From contig CANFKC010000011.1 in assembly GCA_947447265.1 (NCBI GenBank), positions 53,138 through 117,137 on the forward strand: a DNA stretch of 64,000 nucleotides. Reading direction: 5' to 3'. Below, piece by piece: positions 1 to 9,406 of this stretch (its first letter is position 1; every line of letters starts with the position of its first letter). The translations under genes were made by a program, and so were the position numbers. The notes beneath the pieces are model-generated. The model searched no databases. It was not told the origin of the DNA and saw only the letters and a program-made list of their open reading frames with translations. This stretch comes from Chitinophagaceae bacterium. Its GTDB lineage: Bacteria > Bacteroidota > Bacteroidia > Chitinophagales > Chitinophagaceae.

Positions 1-173
1 GCTTTCATTCACAGCAGAAAACAGTAAAAAAGAGGATAGGACTATTTTTAGGGTTGTATTGTAAACGTTTCGAATCATGTTGCTGGCTATAAAAGAGTTT
101 TCCGTTATGTAAATTACGGAAATTCTCAGTTCATATTGTTAGCAGCGGTTGAATATGACTTTGAAATAACGCC

Positions 174-875
174 TTAATGGCTAAATAATTGTGCTATGAA
201 AAACGCCGCCGCGGCAGCACCCGAACCTATAAGGGTTACCCTTATAGCTCCTGCAAGCGGATTTTGCCCGGTGATGCGGGCCTTAAAGTAACCAAAAACG
301 AACAGGCACAATACAGTAATAGCGCACGACCATTTTAACCCGTCTACCGGTGTTGTTGCAAAAAAGTAGGGCGATAGGGGCACCATGCCACCAATTATAT
401 AAGACATACCTATGTTCATGGCGCTTTTTGACGCACGTTTAGGGTCTGGTTTTTCCAGTCCCAATTCGTAACGCATCATAAACTCTACCCACTTTGTCTT
501 GTCTTTGGCCATTTCTTCAACAACCAGTCGTTGCGTGGTTTCGCTCATACCCATTTCTGCGAAAATCTCTCTCACTTCTTCTTTTTCTCTTTCCGGCAGG
601 TTGTCTACTTCCCAAACCTCCCGTTTATATTCTGAATTGTAGTGATCAACTTCAGTTTTGCCGGCCAGGTAGCCACCCAGGCCCATTGCTATCGACCCGG
701 CCGCAACTTCAGCTATACCTGCAATTACAATTACATGCGGGTCATGAACAGCACCACTTAAACCTGCCGCCAATGCGAACGGTACCGTAAGCCCATCGCT
801 CATACCAATAACGATGTCTGTTACTAGTTCGGTGCTTGTAAAGTGTTGCTCTTTATGGTCGTGTTGGTGGCTCAT
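174..875 (-). CDS. VIT/CCC1-family iron/manganese transporter
   Basis: This 233-residue integral membrane protein belongs to the VIT1/CCC1 family, which moves Fe2+ or Mn2+ out of the cytosol in exchange for protons. Residues 20-40 carry the hallmark first-helix stretch (VIGMSDGLTVPFALAAG). Residues of about 86-145 form a Glu/Met-rich soluble segment (many Glu at 96-121 and Met at 108, 110 and 133-134), matching the cytosolic metal-binding domain between helices 2 and 3 of VIT proteins. Helices 4-5 follow at about 155-172 and 183-230. A His-rich N-terminus (HQHDHKEQH) precedes helix 1. Length and domain order are normal. It lies alone on the minus strand, convergent with nothing recognisable. 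The metal cannot be decided from sequence. Confidence 0.9.
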   Translation of the reverse strand: MSHQHDHKEQHFTSTELVTDIVIGMSDGLTVPFALAAGLSGAVHDPHVIVIAGIAEVAAGSIAMGLGGYLAGKTEVDHYNSEYKREVWEVDNLPEREKEEVREIFAEMGMSETTQRLVVEEMAKDKTKWVEFMMRYELGLEKPDPKRASKSAMNIGMSYIIGGMVPLSPYFFATTPVDGLKWSCAITVLCLFVFGYFKARITGQNPLAGAIRVTLIGSGAAAAAFFIAQLFSH

Positions 876-956
876 TATTGGTTGTTATGTTGCGAAAATA
901 GCGCATAATAATAATAACTGTAATGCTGATGGGTATCATTTGCGATTAGCATCAAA

Positions 957-2468
957 TTAATGGACCTCGTGCATAAGTTTACGCACCAATGGAGATATGG
1001 CAATTAAGACAATGCCTGCTATTAGTGCATATAAAGCCAAATGTTTATAGCCCTCGGTATACGAATTTAGTTTTTCTAGGAGTGGAGCCTTTTCATTTGC
1101 GGTAACCATACCTGCTCCTAATAATCCCGCTGCATACTGTCCATAAGCACTTGCAAGGAACCACATGCCCATCATTACACCATGTAATGATTTAGGAGAA
1201 AGAGTGGTCATAATAGACAGTCCGATAGGTGATAAACAAAGCTCACCAATGGTAGTAACCAGATAAGCAACAGTAAATACATTCAGCGAGGTTACGCCTT
1301 CTGCATTTGCAAAAAAGCGGGTATAATAGAAAATGTAAAATGAAGCGCTTACAAACAAGAAACCAAGGCCGAATTTCACTACGGTATTCGGTTCTAATTT
1401 CCGCTTGCTTAACCAAAGCCACAGCAAGCCTATCAGTGGGCTGAAGAGAATAACAAATAGGGAATTAGAGGAGTTATTTACTTCATTAGGATCGATAGTA
1501 AGGCCAAGTACATTATGGTTCAGATTATATCTTGCAAATAAACTTAAAGAGCCGCCTGCTTGTTCAAAGAACGCCCAGAAGAAGATGGAAAAGATAATGA
1601 ATATCATTGCCGCCATCATTTTCTGCTGTTCCTTTTTGCTGAATTTCAGGGTTTCGTAAATAATGTAGATCAAGGTTAGCGGCCCTACAGTGTACATGAA
1701 GTAGTCAGTATACTGCGAATTGGAAACCAATATTTTTATTAGTGGAATTATAGCGAGTGCGCCCCCGTAAACCAAAAGATCGTAGGTTCGTATCTTTTGA
1801 GGCGCGAATTTGCCGATAAGTGGCGAAAGTCCGATAGGACCCAAAGTACGCTTGGTAAAGAAGAAAAGCCCTAGGCCTATCGACATTGCTATACCGGCCA
1901 GTGAAAAGGCTGCGTTCCATCCATAGTTATTGGCAACGTGTATACAAGCCCAGCCCCCTAATAGTGCACCAATATTAATGCCGGAATAGAACAGCCCGAA
2001 ACCAGCTTCACGCCTGGAGTCTCCGGTTTTATAAAGGCGCCCAACCATTGTAGAAATGTTTGGTTTAAAGAAACCCGTGCCAACAATGGTAAGACTAATA
2101 CCCAGATAGAAGATATTCTGGGGTGCAGTTTGTGGCATACATGCGAGCGTAAAGCTGCCGCAAATCATTAATAGTCCTCCCCAGAAGATGGACTTACGAA
2201 AACCGAGGATTTTATCAGCAAATAAGCCACCAACAAAGGCCAGTGTATAAACGAACGCTTGAGTAGCACCATATTGCAGGTTCGCATCATGTTCATTTAA
2301 AAGCAGTTTTTCTACCATAAATATGGTAAGCATTCCGCGCATACCATAAAATGAAAATCGTTCCCACATCTCAGATAAAAAGAGATACCAGAGTTGTTTG
2401 GGATACTTGCCCTCAAAGTTTTGTATGGCTTCCAGTTCTAATTCCTGTTGGGTAGCTACTACTTCCAT
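957..2468 (-). CDS. POT/PTR2-family proton-dependent oligopeptide transporter (copy 1)
   Basis: This 503-residue major-facilitator-type transporter of the POT (PTR2) family imports di- and tripeptides with protons. The first helix carries the E33-x-x-E36-R37-F motif that couples protons, followed by YGMRG. The PTR2 signature (FYSGINIGALLGG) lies near residues 160-173. Around 12-14 hydrophobic helices are visible, and the C-terminal half includes the family segment GELCLSPIGLS. It is clearly paralogous to the next gene upstream on the same strand; the two are separated by 117 bp holding a terminator, so they are probably separate transcripts. Residues 300-310 (AFFEQAGGSLSLFA) match the Bacteroidota POT subgroup. 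Confidence 0.93.
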   Translation of the reverse strand: MEVVATQQELELEAIQNFEGKYPKQLWYLFLSEMWERFSFYGMRGMLTIFMVEKLLLNEHDANLQYGATQAFVYTLAFVGGLFADKILGFRKSIFWGGLLMICGSFTLACMPQTAPQNIFYLGISLTIVGTGFFKPNISTMVGRLYKTGDSRREAGFGLFYSGINIGALLGGWACIHVANNYGWNAAFSLAGIAMSIGLGLFFFTKRTLGPIGLSPLIGKFAPQKIRTYDLLVYGGALAIIPLIKILVSNSQYTDYFMYTVGPLTLIYIIYETLKFSKKEQQKMMAAMIFIIFSIFFWAFFEQAGGSLSLFARYNLNHNVLGLTIDPNEVNNSSNSLFVILFSPLIGLLWLWLSKRKLEPNTVVKFGLGFLFVSASFYIFYYTRFFANAEGVTSLNVFTVAYLVTTIGELCLSPIGLSIMTTLSPKSLHGVMMGMWFLASAYGQYAAGLLGAGMVTANEKAPLLEKLNSYTEGYKHLALYALIAGIVLIAISPLVRKLMHEVH

Positions 2469-2530
2469 TGTCTAGAGTTGTGAATTGAAGTTCTAAAATA
2501 GGTTTTATTTTTTATTCGGGTGTATTTACG

Positions 2531-2567
2531 GAAATAAAAAACGGCAGCGAGTTACCTCACTGCCGTT
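2531..2567 (-). terminator. Rho-independent terminator of POT copy 2
   Basis: Read on the minus strand, arms AACGGCAG and CTGCCGTT (2540-2547 and 2560-2567) close a stem, with an inner GAG/CTC helix around a GTAA loop. A T-rich tract (2531-2539) follows at once. It sits 19 bp beyond the stop codon of the POT gene ending at 2586. Confidence 0.85.
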
Positions 2568-2585
2568 GTATAACTTATGTTCCGA

Positions 2586-4148
2586 TTAAGATATTCCGTG
2601 CATCAATTTCACCAGTTTCCTGCTTAACAGGAACAGGATAACTGCTGCTGCGCCAGAGAACCCTACGAATATCATGAAATACGTATGTAGGTCAACTATT
2701 TCAAGACTGAACAGATGCGGATGAGTTGCCTCTTTCGGGTCTGGATACAAAGAACTCATGAAACCAGCCAATTTGTTACCCGTAGCGATTGCAAGGAACC
2801 AGATACCCATCATTAAAGAGGTAAACCTGCCCGGTGTCAGTTTGTTTACCATTGACAGACCAATAGGGCTAAGGCAAAGTTCACCAACGGTATGTAAGAA
2901 ATAACAACCGGTAAGGAACCAGATGCTCGCACCGCCGGCAGGAATCATTTTAGAGCCAAATGCTATGAAAAGGAAACCTGATGCCAAAAATGCCAGACCC
3001 AGTGATTGTTTGAACGGAGCCGCAAAATTGATGCCTTTCTTAGCAAGTGCTGTCCATACCGCGCCAATGATTGGGGCAAGAATAATAATGAAACCAGCAT
3101 TAAAGCTCTGGAAGAAGCTTGCTGGCATTACCCAGCTGCCAATGTGCCTGTCGGTCTGCTCATCTGCAAAGAAAGTCAGTGATGCACCAGCTTGCTCAAA
3201 ACACATCCAGAAGAAAATTACAAATATCATGATAAGGATGATTACCAATAACCTGTCCTTTTCAATTTTAGTCAATGATTTGTCGGTAATAATAACAATC
3301 GGACCAACGAGCGTCATACCATAAATAAGAGAACCCCATATATCAACGCCTGCGGCAAAGTGCAGCAAAGAGAACATAGCAACAATACCACCAATAAGTA
3401 TAACCAGTTGCTGTTGGCTGAAGCCACCACCACTTGATTGTTTGCCATCTGTAGATACAGTTGTGTCGGTTGCTTTATTTGGGCCTATGCCAAGCTGCCT
3501 GCCATCGGGAGCAACTACGTACTTGTTTTTAGTAAAGTAGAAAATAACTAGACTTAAAAGCATACCTACCCCGGCAGATAAAAATCCCCATTTAAAATCA
3601 ACTTTCTCACCAAGATATCCGCAAACAAACGGAGCTAAGAAGGCACCTGCGTTAATTCCCATATAAAATATAGTGTATGCAGCATCTTTACGGGTGTCGT
3701 TTTCGTTGTAGAGTTGGCCCACCATTGTTGAGATATTCGGTTTGAAGAAGCCGTTGCCAAAAATGAGGAATGTTAAACCAGCCCACATCGCGGTAATTGC
3801 AGCAGTCTTGTCGGTACTATGAGCCAGAGTAGCGGAGATGAACATTAAAAATTGACCTAATGCCATCAAAGCACCACCCACAAATATTGATTTACGGTTA
3901 CCCCAATACCTGTCGGCAACATAACCACCTATTAGTGGTGTCAGGTAAACCAGTCCGGTATAAGTGCCATAAATAGAGGTAGAAGCTGATTTTTCTAGCA
4001 ACAGCATTTTTGCCATGAATAGAATGAAAATGGCGCGCATACCATAATAGCTGAAGCGCTCCCAGAATTCTGTTACAAATAATACATACAATCCAGCCGG
4101 GTGCCCTTTCTCTGATATCCCAGGTTTTCCGTTGTTGTCTAATGCCAT
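2586..4148 (-). CDS. POT/PTR2-family proton-dependent oligopeptide transporter (copy 2)
   Basis: This is a 520-residue POT-family peptide/proton symporter, paralogous to the gene at 957-2468. The E27-x-x-E30-R31-F motif in helix 1 is intact and followed by YYGMRAIF. The segment FYMGINAGAFLAPF and the C-terminal GELCLSPIGLSMVNK are typical of the family. I place the start at the ATG ending at 4148; an in-frame TTG 11 codons upstream would add a non-conserved MAVQL tail. A Gly/Ser-rich cytosolic loop of about 40 residues lies between the two six-helix bundles. Tandem POT copies are common in Bacteroidota that live on peptides. A good terminator follows. Confidence 0.93.
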   Translation of the reverse strand: MALDNNGKPGISEKGHPAGLYVLFVTEFWERFSYYGMRAIFILFMAKMLLLEKSASTSIYGTYTGLVYLTPLIGGYVADRYWGNRKSIFVGGALMALGQFLMFISATLAHSTDKTAAITAMWAGLTFLIFGNGFFKPNISTMVGQLYNENDTRKDAAYTIFYMGINAGAFLAPFVCGYLGEKVDFKWGFLSAGVGMLLSLVIFYFTKNKYVVAPDGRQLGIGPNKATDTTVSTDGKQSSGGGFSQQQLVILIGGIVAMFSLLHFAAGVDIWGSLIYGMTLVGPIVIITDKSLTKIEKDRLLVIILIMIFVIFFWMCFEQAGASLTFFADEQTDRHIGSWVMPASFFQSFNAGFIIILAPIIGAVWTALAKKGINFAAPFKQSLGLAFLASGFLFIAFGSKMIPAGGASIWFLTGCYFLHTVGELCLSPIGLSMVNKLTPGRFTSLMMGIWFLAIATGNKLAGFMSSLYPDPKEATHPHLFSLEIVDLHTYFMIFVGFSGAAAVILFLLSRKLVKLMHGIS

Positions 4149-4239
4149 AATTATGTGGTGTGTTTTTAACTGAACTGCCAAAATAAATAAAATTTTTGCC
4201 GTTTCCCCCTATTTTTTTAGTTTTTTTGTGCTCAATTCA

Positions 4240-5523
4240 ATGAAAATGCAAAATATCCTACTTTTAGGGGGAGGCGGCAGAGAGTGTACTCTGGCCTGGA
4301 AACTGGAACAGAGCGCTTTATGCGGTACCTTATATATCGCTCCGGGCAATGCCGGAACTACCGAATATGGTACCAACATACCGGTAAACTACATGGATTT
4401 TGAGGCGGTTAAAAAAGCCTGCCTCGACTACCAGATTGATATAGTGTTGCCTGGCCCGGAAGATCCCTTGGTGGCAGGCATCTACGATTTTATCAAAAAC
4501 GATCCGCAGCTTAAGCACATTATTGTAGCAGGTCCGTCTAAAGAGGGTGCACAACTGGAAGGCAGCAAGGCTTTTTCCAAGAAATTCATGGAGCGGCACA
4601 ATATACCTACGGCTACTTACCGCGAATTTACCCGGGATAATTATGAGGACGGCCTCGCATGGATAGCGCAAAGCACACCCCCTATAGTGCTCAAAGCCGA
4701 CGGACTGGCAGCAGGCAAGGGTGTCGTAATTGCGCAAGATGTGGCGGAAGCCCAAGAAGCTTTTCGGGCCATGATAATGGATGAGCAGTTTGGCGACGCC
4801 AGCAAAAAGGTAGTGATTGAACAATTCCTTGACGGCATTGAAATGTCAGTTTTTGTGCTCACGGATGGCGAACACTATGTTTTGTTCCCCGAAGCTAAAG
4901 ACTATAAAAGAATAGGAGAAGGCGATAAAGGCTTGAATACAGGTGGTATGGGCGCTATTTCCCCTGTACCGTTTGCAGACGCGGCTTTCATGCAAAAAGT
5001 GACCGACCGTATCATAAAGCCAACAGTCAGCGGCCTGAAACAAGAAAACATTGTTTACCAGGGTTTCATCTTCTTTGGCCTGATAAAGGTGGATGGTGAA
5101 CCATTCGTAATAGAATACAATTGCCGCATGGGCGATCCGGAAACCGAAGTAGTGATTCCGCGCCTTGAAAACGACCTTGTCGAGCTGATCTTGAAAATGC
5201 ACGCCAACCGATTGCATGAGGTATCAGTGGTGCATAGCAAAAAAGCGGCTGGCGCAGTAATGATGGTTTCAGAAGGTTATCCGGGCAACTATCCGAAGGG
5301 CAGGTTAATGAAAGGATTTGAAAAGGTAGGCACAAGTATGCTGTTTCATGCGGGAACCACAACCAAGGATGGCAATGTAGTTACGAACGGCGGCAGGGTA
5401 TTGGCTGTAACTTCCTATGGCGATACAATAAAACATGCCCTTGAAAAATCGTACACCAATGCAGACCATATTGAATATGAAGGCCGCTATTTCAGAAGGG
5501 ACATTGGTTGGGAGTTTGAATAG
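4240..5523 (+). CDS. purD: Phosphoribosylamine--glycine ligase (GARS)
   Basis: This enzyme ligates glycine to 5-phosphoribosylamine using ATP, the second step of purine synthesis. The 427-residue product begins with the GARS N-domain (ILLLGGGGRECTLAWKL). An ATP-grasp core follows, with LKADGLAAGKGV near residue 150 and the metal-binding MGDPETE near 290, then the C-domain. I prefer the ATG at 4240 (or 4246) over an in-frame GTG at 4228, because the Rossmann strand starts directly afterwards. Length is normal for the monofunctional enzyme. The gene is alone here, with no other pur gene nearby, and diverges from the POT gene across 91 bp. A repeat element lies 40 bp after its stop. Confidence 0.95.
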   Translation: MKMQNILLLGGGGRECTLAWKLEQSALCGTLYIAPGNAGTTEYGTNIPVNYMDFEAVKKACLDYQIDIVLPGPEDPLVAGIYDFIKNDPQLKHIIVAGPSKEGAQLEGSKAFSKKFMERHNIPTATYREFTRDNYEDGLAWIAQSTPPIVLKADGLAAGKGVVIAQDVAEAQEAFRAMIMDEQFGDASKKVVIEQFLDGIEMSVFVLTDGEHYVLFPEAKDYKRIGEGDKGLNTGGMGAISPVPFADAAFMQKVTDRIIKPTVSGLKQENIVYQGFIFFGLIKVDGEPFVIEYNCRMGDPETEVVIPRLENDLVELILKMHANRLHEVSVVHSKKAAGAVMMVSEGYPGNYPKGRLMKGFEKVGTSMLFHAGTTTKDGNVVTNGGRVLAVTSYGDTIKHALEKSYTNADHIEYEGRYFRRDIGWEFE

Positions 5524-5562
5524 CGTTTTTGGTACTAATATTGAGTCAAGTAGAAATTGTCG

Positions 5563-5622
5563 GCTAAATGAATACGTTTTGCACTTTTGGGTTTTGACTT
5601 TTTCCCTTTGACTTGACCCTAG
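5563..5622 (+). repeat. Dispersed heptad-type intergenic element, copy A
   Basis: About 57 bp starting CTAAATGAATACGT and containing CACTTTTGGGTTTTGACTT is almost the same as 13731-13787; a shorter version lies inverted at 39226-39272. Internally it reads as degenerate 7-mers with a TTTT core. It lies 40 bp after the purD stop. Confidence 0.7.
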
Positions 5623-5681
5623 CGATGTATGTAATTGTCATTTAATTAACTATAATTTTTAGGTGGTTCGTAGCGTTAGTT

Positions 5682-5689
5682 TAATTTTG
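5682..5689 (+). promoter_or_regulatory. Candidate -7 box for the AsmA-like gene
   Basis: TAATTTTG matches the Bacteroidetes -7 consensus TAnnTTTG, with TTTA 20 bp upstream as a 3/4 match to the -33 TTTG. It would give a leader of about 38 nt before the ATG at 5734. Confidence 0.4.
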
Positions 5690-5733
5690 TATGCATCGTG
5701 GCTTGCTGTCATTTGTTTATTTAAATTTTTCTT

Positions 5734-8400
5734 ATGAATAAGATAGTAAAGAGAGTACTCATCACTTTTGGTGTGCTTATTGGTTTGGTTTTACTTACCG
5801 CTATACTGGTGCCGGTATTGTTTAAAGACAAAATACTGGCAGTTGTAAAAAAAGGGATGAACGACAACCTGAATGCAACAACTGATTTCAAAGATGTTGA
5901 CCTTTCCGTGTTCCATCATTTTCCACAATTATCCGTTGGCATTCAGCAAATAAGTATTGTTGGTCGCGATGCGTTTAAAAACGATACCCTTATAGCTGCC
6001 CAGAGCATTGATGTTTCTTTAGACTTAATGAAAGCCATAAAAGGCTCTTACGAGATATTGAATATTGGTGTGGTAAAGCCACGCATACATGCCATTATTC
6101 TCGAAAATGGTGCAGCAAACTGGGATATTACCAAACCAGACACCGCTGCAAAAACTGCGGATTCCAAGCCGTTTGCAATGAAGCTGAAAAAGTACAGCAT
6201 TGAGAACGCATATATCGAATACCTGGACAGGCAAGGCAAAATGCACCTGGAAATTGATAATCTTACCCATACCGGGTCTGGCGACTTTACTAGCGATGCA
6301 TTCACACTTGTTACCAACACCATTGCCGACGCAGTTAGTTTTTCCTATGGCAATATTCCTTACCTGAATAGAGTAAAAACTTCCCTCGACCTCGATCTGC
6401 AGATTGATAATAAAACCAGCAAATACACTTTTAACACCGATAAGATACAATTAAATGGTCTGCGCCTTTCCACCAAAGGGTTTGTGCAGATGCCGGATAC
6501 CAGCAATATTGTTATGGATGTGCAATTCAACACACCATCTAACGATTTTAAAGACATACTTTCTTTAGTGCCGGGCATTTACCAGAACAACTTTAAAGAC
6601 ATAAAGACAACGGGTAAGGTTGCCCTGAATGGAACCGTTAAGGGTACCTACAACGCAAAACAAATGCCTGCGTATAATGTAAACCTGGCAATACAGGATG
6701 GTTCGTTCCAATACCCTGATTTACCTCAAAAGGTTTCTAATATACAGGTAAAACTGGCCGTGAACAATCCTGATGGCATTACAGACCATACTGTTGTGAA
6801 CATTGAAAAAGGCCATATTGAATTTGGTGCCGATCCGTTTGATTTCAGGATGTTATTGAAAACGCCAATAAGCAACCAATGGATTGACGCTACCATGAAG
6901 GGTAAGCTGGACCTGTCGCAAATGCAGAAGTTCATGAAAATGGAGGCCGGCACAAAACTCTTGGGTGTTATTACTGCCGATGTTTCTGTTAAGGGCTCTA
7001 TCGCAGCTGCCCAAAAACAGAAGTATGATGAGTTGTATGCAGGCGGTACCATTGGTATCAATAACCTCGCATACGCATCAAAAGATTACCCCGGTGGCGT
7101 AAACCTGAACAGCTTGTTGCTTACGTTCAATCCTAAAAATGTTACCGTAACTAATATGAAAGGCCAATACCTGCAAACCAATTTTGCCGGCGATGGTAGT
7201 ATCAATAACCTTTTAGGTTATTATCTGCACAACGAAGCATTGAATGGCTCTTTGCATTTTACTGCTGATAATGTTGACCTGAACAAATTCATGGGCACAT
7301 CGACGCAACCTGCAACTGCGAAAACAGATAGTAATGCAATTCCGTTTGTAGTACCTGATAATCTTGATCTTACCCTGAAAGCCGAAGTTGGTTCTATTCA
7401 TTATGATAATCTTACACTTACTTCAGTTGGTGGCGGACTTGTTGTTCGTAATCAGGTAGTTAATATGCAAAATGTAGTTGCGAAAGGACTTGACGGAACC
7501 ATTAAGATGAACGGTTTCTACAGTACCAGGGTAGATAAAAAGCATCCGGATATTCAGTTCGATTACAGCGTTGAAAATATAGATATACAGAAGACCTATA
7601 ACACATTTGCTTTTGTGCAAAAGATGATGCCGGTAGGAAAATATGTTTCCGGCAAAATGACCACGACTTTGGAAATGAGCGGTAAGTTAAATGGCGATAT
7701 GAGCCCAATGATGAACTCGCTGACTGGTAAGGGTAATATGATGTTGCTGAGTGGTTTGCTGAGCAACTTCCCCGTAACCGACCAGATTGCTGAAAAACTG
7801 AAGATGACCCAATTAAAATCATTCCCGGTAAAGGATATGAAAATATTTTTCAGTTTTGAAAATGGCAGGGTAGTAGTTGAACCGTACAAATTTAAAATTG
7901 ACCAGGTTGAAGCAGAAGTTGCAGGTAGCCATGGCTTCGATCAGACCCTGAAATATGGTGTAAACATGGCGGTGCCTACTGCAATGATGGGCTCACAGGG
8001 AACGGCTGTTGTTACCAACCTGCTTAACCAGGCCAACAGTAAAGGTCTGAACATGAAAATGGGAGATAAAGTGAACCTGGCTATAAATATAGGCGGCACA
8101 GTTACAGCACCTAAAATTGAGACCAACCTCAAAAGCATGGCTGGCAATGCGGTCGATAACGTAAAAAAACAAATTGAGGAGATAGCGAAAAAGAAGATAG
8201 ACAGCGTAAAAACGGTTGTAAAAGATACTGTAAAAGCAATTAAGACACAGGCAGTAGCCGCAGCCAAAGAAGAGCTCAAAAAGCAATTGCTCGGCGGCGG
8301 TGACACCACTAAAAAAACTCCCGCGGCCAAAGACGTGATTAACAATGCCGCAGATAAAGCCAAAGACGGTTTAAAGAGTATTTTCGGTAAGAGGAAATAA
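5734..8400 (+). CDS. AsmA-like family membrane-anchored protein
   Basis: This 888-residue protein has an uncleaved N-terminal membrane helix (about residues 8-30) followed by a long repetitive beta-rich periplasmic region. The opening (VLFKDKILAVVKKGMNDNLNATTDFKDVDLSVFHHFPQLSV) is the AsmA N-domain pattern found in Bacteroidota. AsmA-like C-terminal signatures follow around residues 600-790 (LSGLLSNFPVTDQIAEKL). The tail (about 800-888) is Lys/Ala-rich and probably helical. AsmA and TamB relatives form bridge-like grooves linked to lipid traffic or outer-membrane assembly; the exact role here is inference. It is a stand-alone gene with a possible promoter 45 bp upstream. Length is typical for Bacteroidota homologues. 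Confidence 0.85.
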   Translation: MNKIVKRVLITFGVLIGLVLLTAILVPVLFKDKILAVVKKGMNDNLNATTDFKDVDLSVFHHFPQLSVGIQQISIVGRDAFKNDTLIAAQSIDVSLDLMKAIKGSYEILNIGVVKPRIHAIILENGAANWDITKPDTAAKTADSKPFAMKLKKYSIENAYIEYLDRQGKMHLEIDNLTHTGSGDFTSDAFTLVTNTIADAVSFSYGNIPYLNRVKTSLDLDLQIDNKTSKYTFNTDKIQLNGLRLSTKGFVQMPDTSNIVMDVQFNTPSNDFKDILSLVPGIYQNNFKDIKTTGKVALNGTVKGTYNAKQMPAYNVNLAIQDGSFQYPDLPQKVSNIQVKLAVNNPDGITDHTVVNIEKGHIEFGADPFDFRMLLKTPISNQWIDATMKGKLDLSQMQKFMKMEAGTKLLGVITADVSVKGSIAAAQKQKYDELYAGGTIGINNLAYASKDYPGGVNLNSLLLTFNPKNVTVTNMKGQYLQTNFAGDGSINNLLGYYLHNEALNGSLHFTADNVDLNKFMGTSTQPATAKTDSNAIPFVVPDNLDLTLKAEVGSIHYDNLTLTSVGGGLVVRNQVVNMQNVVAKGLDGTIKMNGFYSTRVDKKHPDIQFDYSVENIDIQKTYNTFAFVQKMMPVGKYVSGKMTTTLEMSGKLNGDMSPMMNSLTGKGNMMLLSGLLSNFPVTDQIAEKLKMTQLKSFPVKDMKIFFSFENGRVVVEPYKFKIDQVEAEVAGSHGFDQTLKYGVNMAVPTAMMGSQGTAVVTNLLNQANSKGLNMKMGDKVNLAINIGGTVTAPKIETNLKSMAGNAVDNVKKQIEEIAKKKIDSVKTVVKDTVKAIKTQAVAAAKEELKKQLLGGGDTTKKTPAAKDVINNAADKAKDGLKSIFGKRK

Positions 8401-8460
8401 TAGGTAACGTATCCGGCACTGGTCGAAAGGTGTTCATCGCTTCGGGTTCTAATTTTTAAG

Positions 8461-8636
8461 TTTTTACTTTTAATTTTTACGATCGCTCCGTGCCTTGGTT
8501 TAAGAAACTATGTAACCCTCTTAGGTCTGGGTAATGAAGCGGCGAGTTTTGATTTTTAATTTTTTACTTTTAATTTTTTATGTCTGCTCCGTTCCTTGGT
8601 TTAAGAACCGTAATATATTACGTAACCGATTTAGCT
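8461..8636 (+). repeat. Tandem 100-bp duplication of the VOC gene 5' end
   Basis: The segment beginning TTTTTACTTTTAATTTTT at 8461 recurs at 8561. In the second copy it runs into the start and first codons of the VOC gene. The upstream copy has ACG where the gene has ATG and then decays, although CTTGGTTTAAGAA and TAACC..TTAG are still recognisable. It is therefore a broken partial duplicate. The T-rich part is heptad-like (period 7). Confidence 0.8.
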
Positions 8637-8954
8637 GCCGCCCGCGATTGGTACACTAAATTTCTTGGCATAGAACCTTACTTCAACGAGCCATTTTATG
8701 TTGGCTTTACCGTAGGCGGCTATGAACTTGGTCTACACCCGACAGCTGCACCTGCCGAAATACAAGGGAAATACGCAACAGTCTATTGGGGCGTTGAAGA
8801 TGTGGAGGCGGTTTACCAAAACCTGCTTTCCGCTGGTGCTACGCCATACGAAAAACCTGAAAATGTTGGTGGCGATATAGTTGTGGCCGCAGTCAAAGAC
8901 CCATGGGGCAATGCCGTCGGCATAATTTACAATCCTCATTTTAAAGTAGAGTAA
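8580..8954 (+). CDS. VOC-family (glyoxalase/bleomycin-resistance-like) protein
   Basis: This 124-residue single-domain protein has the vicinal oxygen chelate fold, with two beta-alpha-beta-beta-beta modules. Visible family features are the N-terminal TVIYYVTDLAAARDWYTKFLG, a central GLH and the C-terminal VKDPWGNAVGIIYNPHF. VOC proteins are metal-dependent isomerases, dioxygenases or resistance proteins, and the substrate cannot be told from sequence. The ATG is preceded directly by a T-rich heptad repeat. A damaged copy of its own first codons lies 100 bp upstream. No operon partner is evident. Confidence 0.85.
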   Translation: MSAPFLGLRTVIYYVTDLAAARDWYTKFLGIEPYFNEPFYVGFTVGGYELGLHPTAAPAEIQGKYATVYWGVEDVEAVYQNLLSAGATPYEKPENVGGDIVVAAVKDPWGNAVGIIYNPHFKVE

Positions 8955-9041
8955 ACCTTCAATAATCAGGCTAACCCCATTTAGCTTAGTTTCAGCTGTT
9001 TGTCTTTACATAGTACTTGTATATGGCACAAATTCAGCTCT

Positions 9042-9360
9042 GCGCCTCTTAAATCTTGATGCACTAATCACATGGTCATAGCGCCTTTGTGTCTTTGCGT
9101 GAGACCATTTTCAACGAATGTTTGTACAAATTGCGCCTCTTAAATCTTGATGCACTAATCACATGGTCATTGCGCCTTCGCGTCTTTGCGTGAGACCATT
9201 TTCAACGAATGTTTGTACAAATTGCGCCTCTTAAATTTTGATGCACTAGGCACATGGTCATAGCGCCTTTGCGTCTTTGCGTGAGGCATTCTTTTGCGCC
9301 TCTTAAATCTTGATGCACTAATCACATGGTCATTGCGCCTTTGCGTGAGACTAATCCGAT
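9042..9360 (+). repeat. 91-bp tandem repeat, about four copies
   Basis: Units begin with GCGCCTCTTAAATC-TTGATGCACTA at 9042, 9133, 9224 and 9296. The first two intervals are exactly 91 bp, the third is shortened to 72 bp, and the fourth decays after about 65 bp. Each unit holds a TTTGCGTCTTTGCGTGAG block with an 8-bp sub-period. The repeat fills most of the 452-bp gap between the VOC gene and the flavoprotein gene. A single diverged copy of the unit start lies at 63059-63090. Confidence 0.9.
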
Positions 9361-9367
9361 TTGCGCC

Positions 9368-9397
9368 TTTGCGCGAAACTATAATCACGTATCTTTG
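9368..9397 (+). promoter_or_regulatory. Bacteroidetes-type promoter for the flavoprotein gene
   Basis: TTTG (9368-9371), an 18-bp spacer and TATCTTTG (9390-9397) match the -33 and -7 consensus. The ATG at 9407 follows within 10 bp, so the mRNA leader should be very short. The -33 box lies in the decayed end of the 91-bp repeat. Confidence 0.65.
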
Positions 9398-9406
9398 GCG
9401 CCTGCA

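Noticed and set aside
4330..5362. Minus-strand frames opposite purD
   Set aside because: Antisense shadows of a well-conserved enzyme; no homology.
9326..9406. 27-codon N-terminal extension of the flavoprotein
   Set aside because: It translates repeat DNA and runs through the promoter; the FAD fold starts right after ATG 9407.
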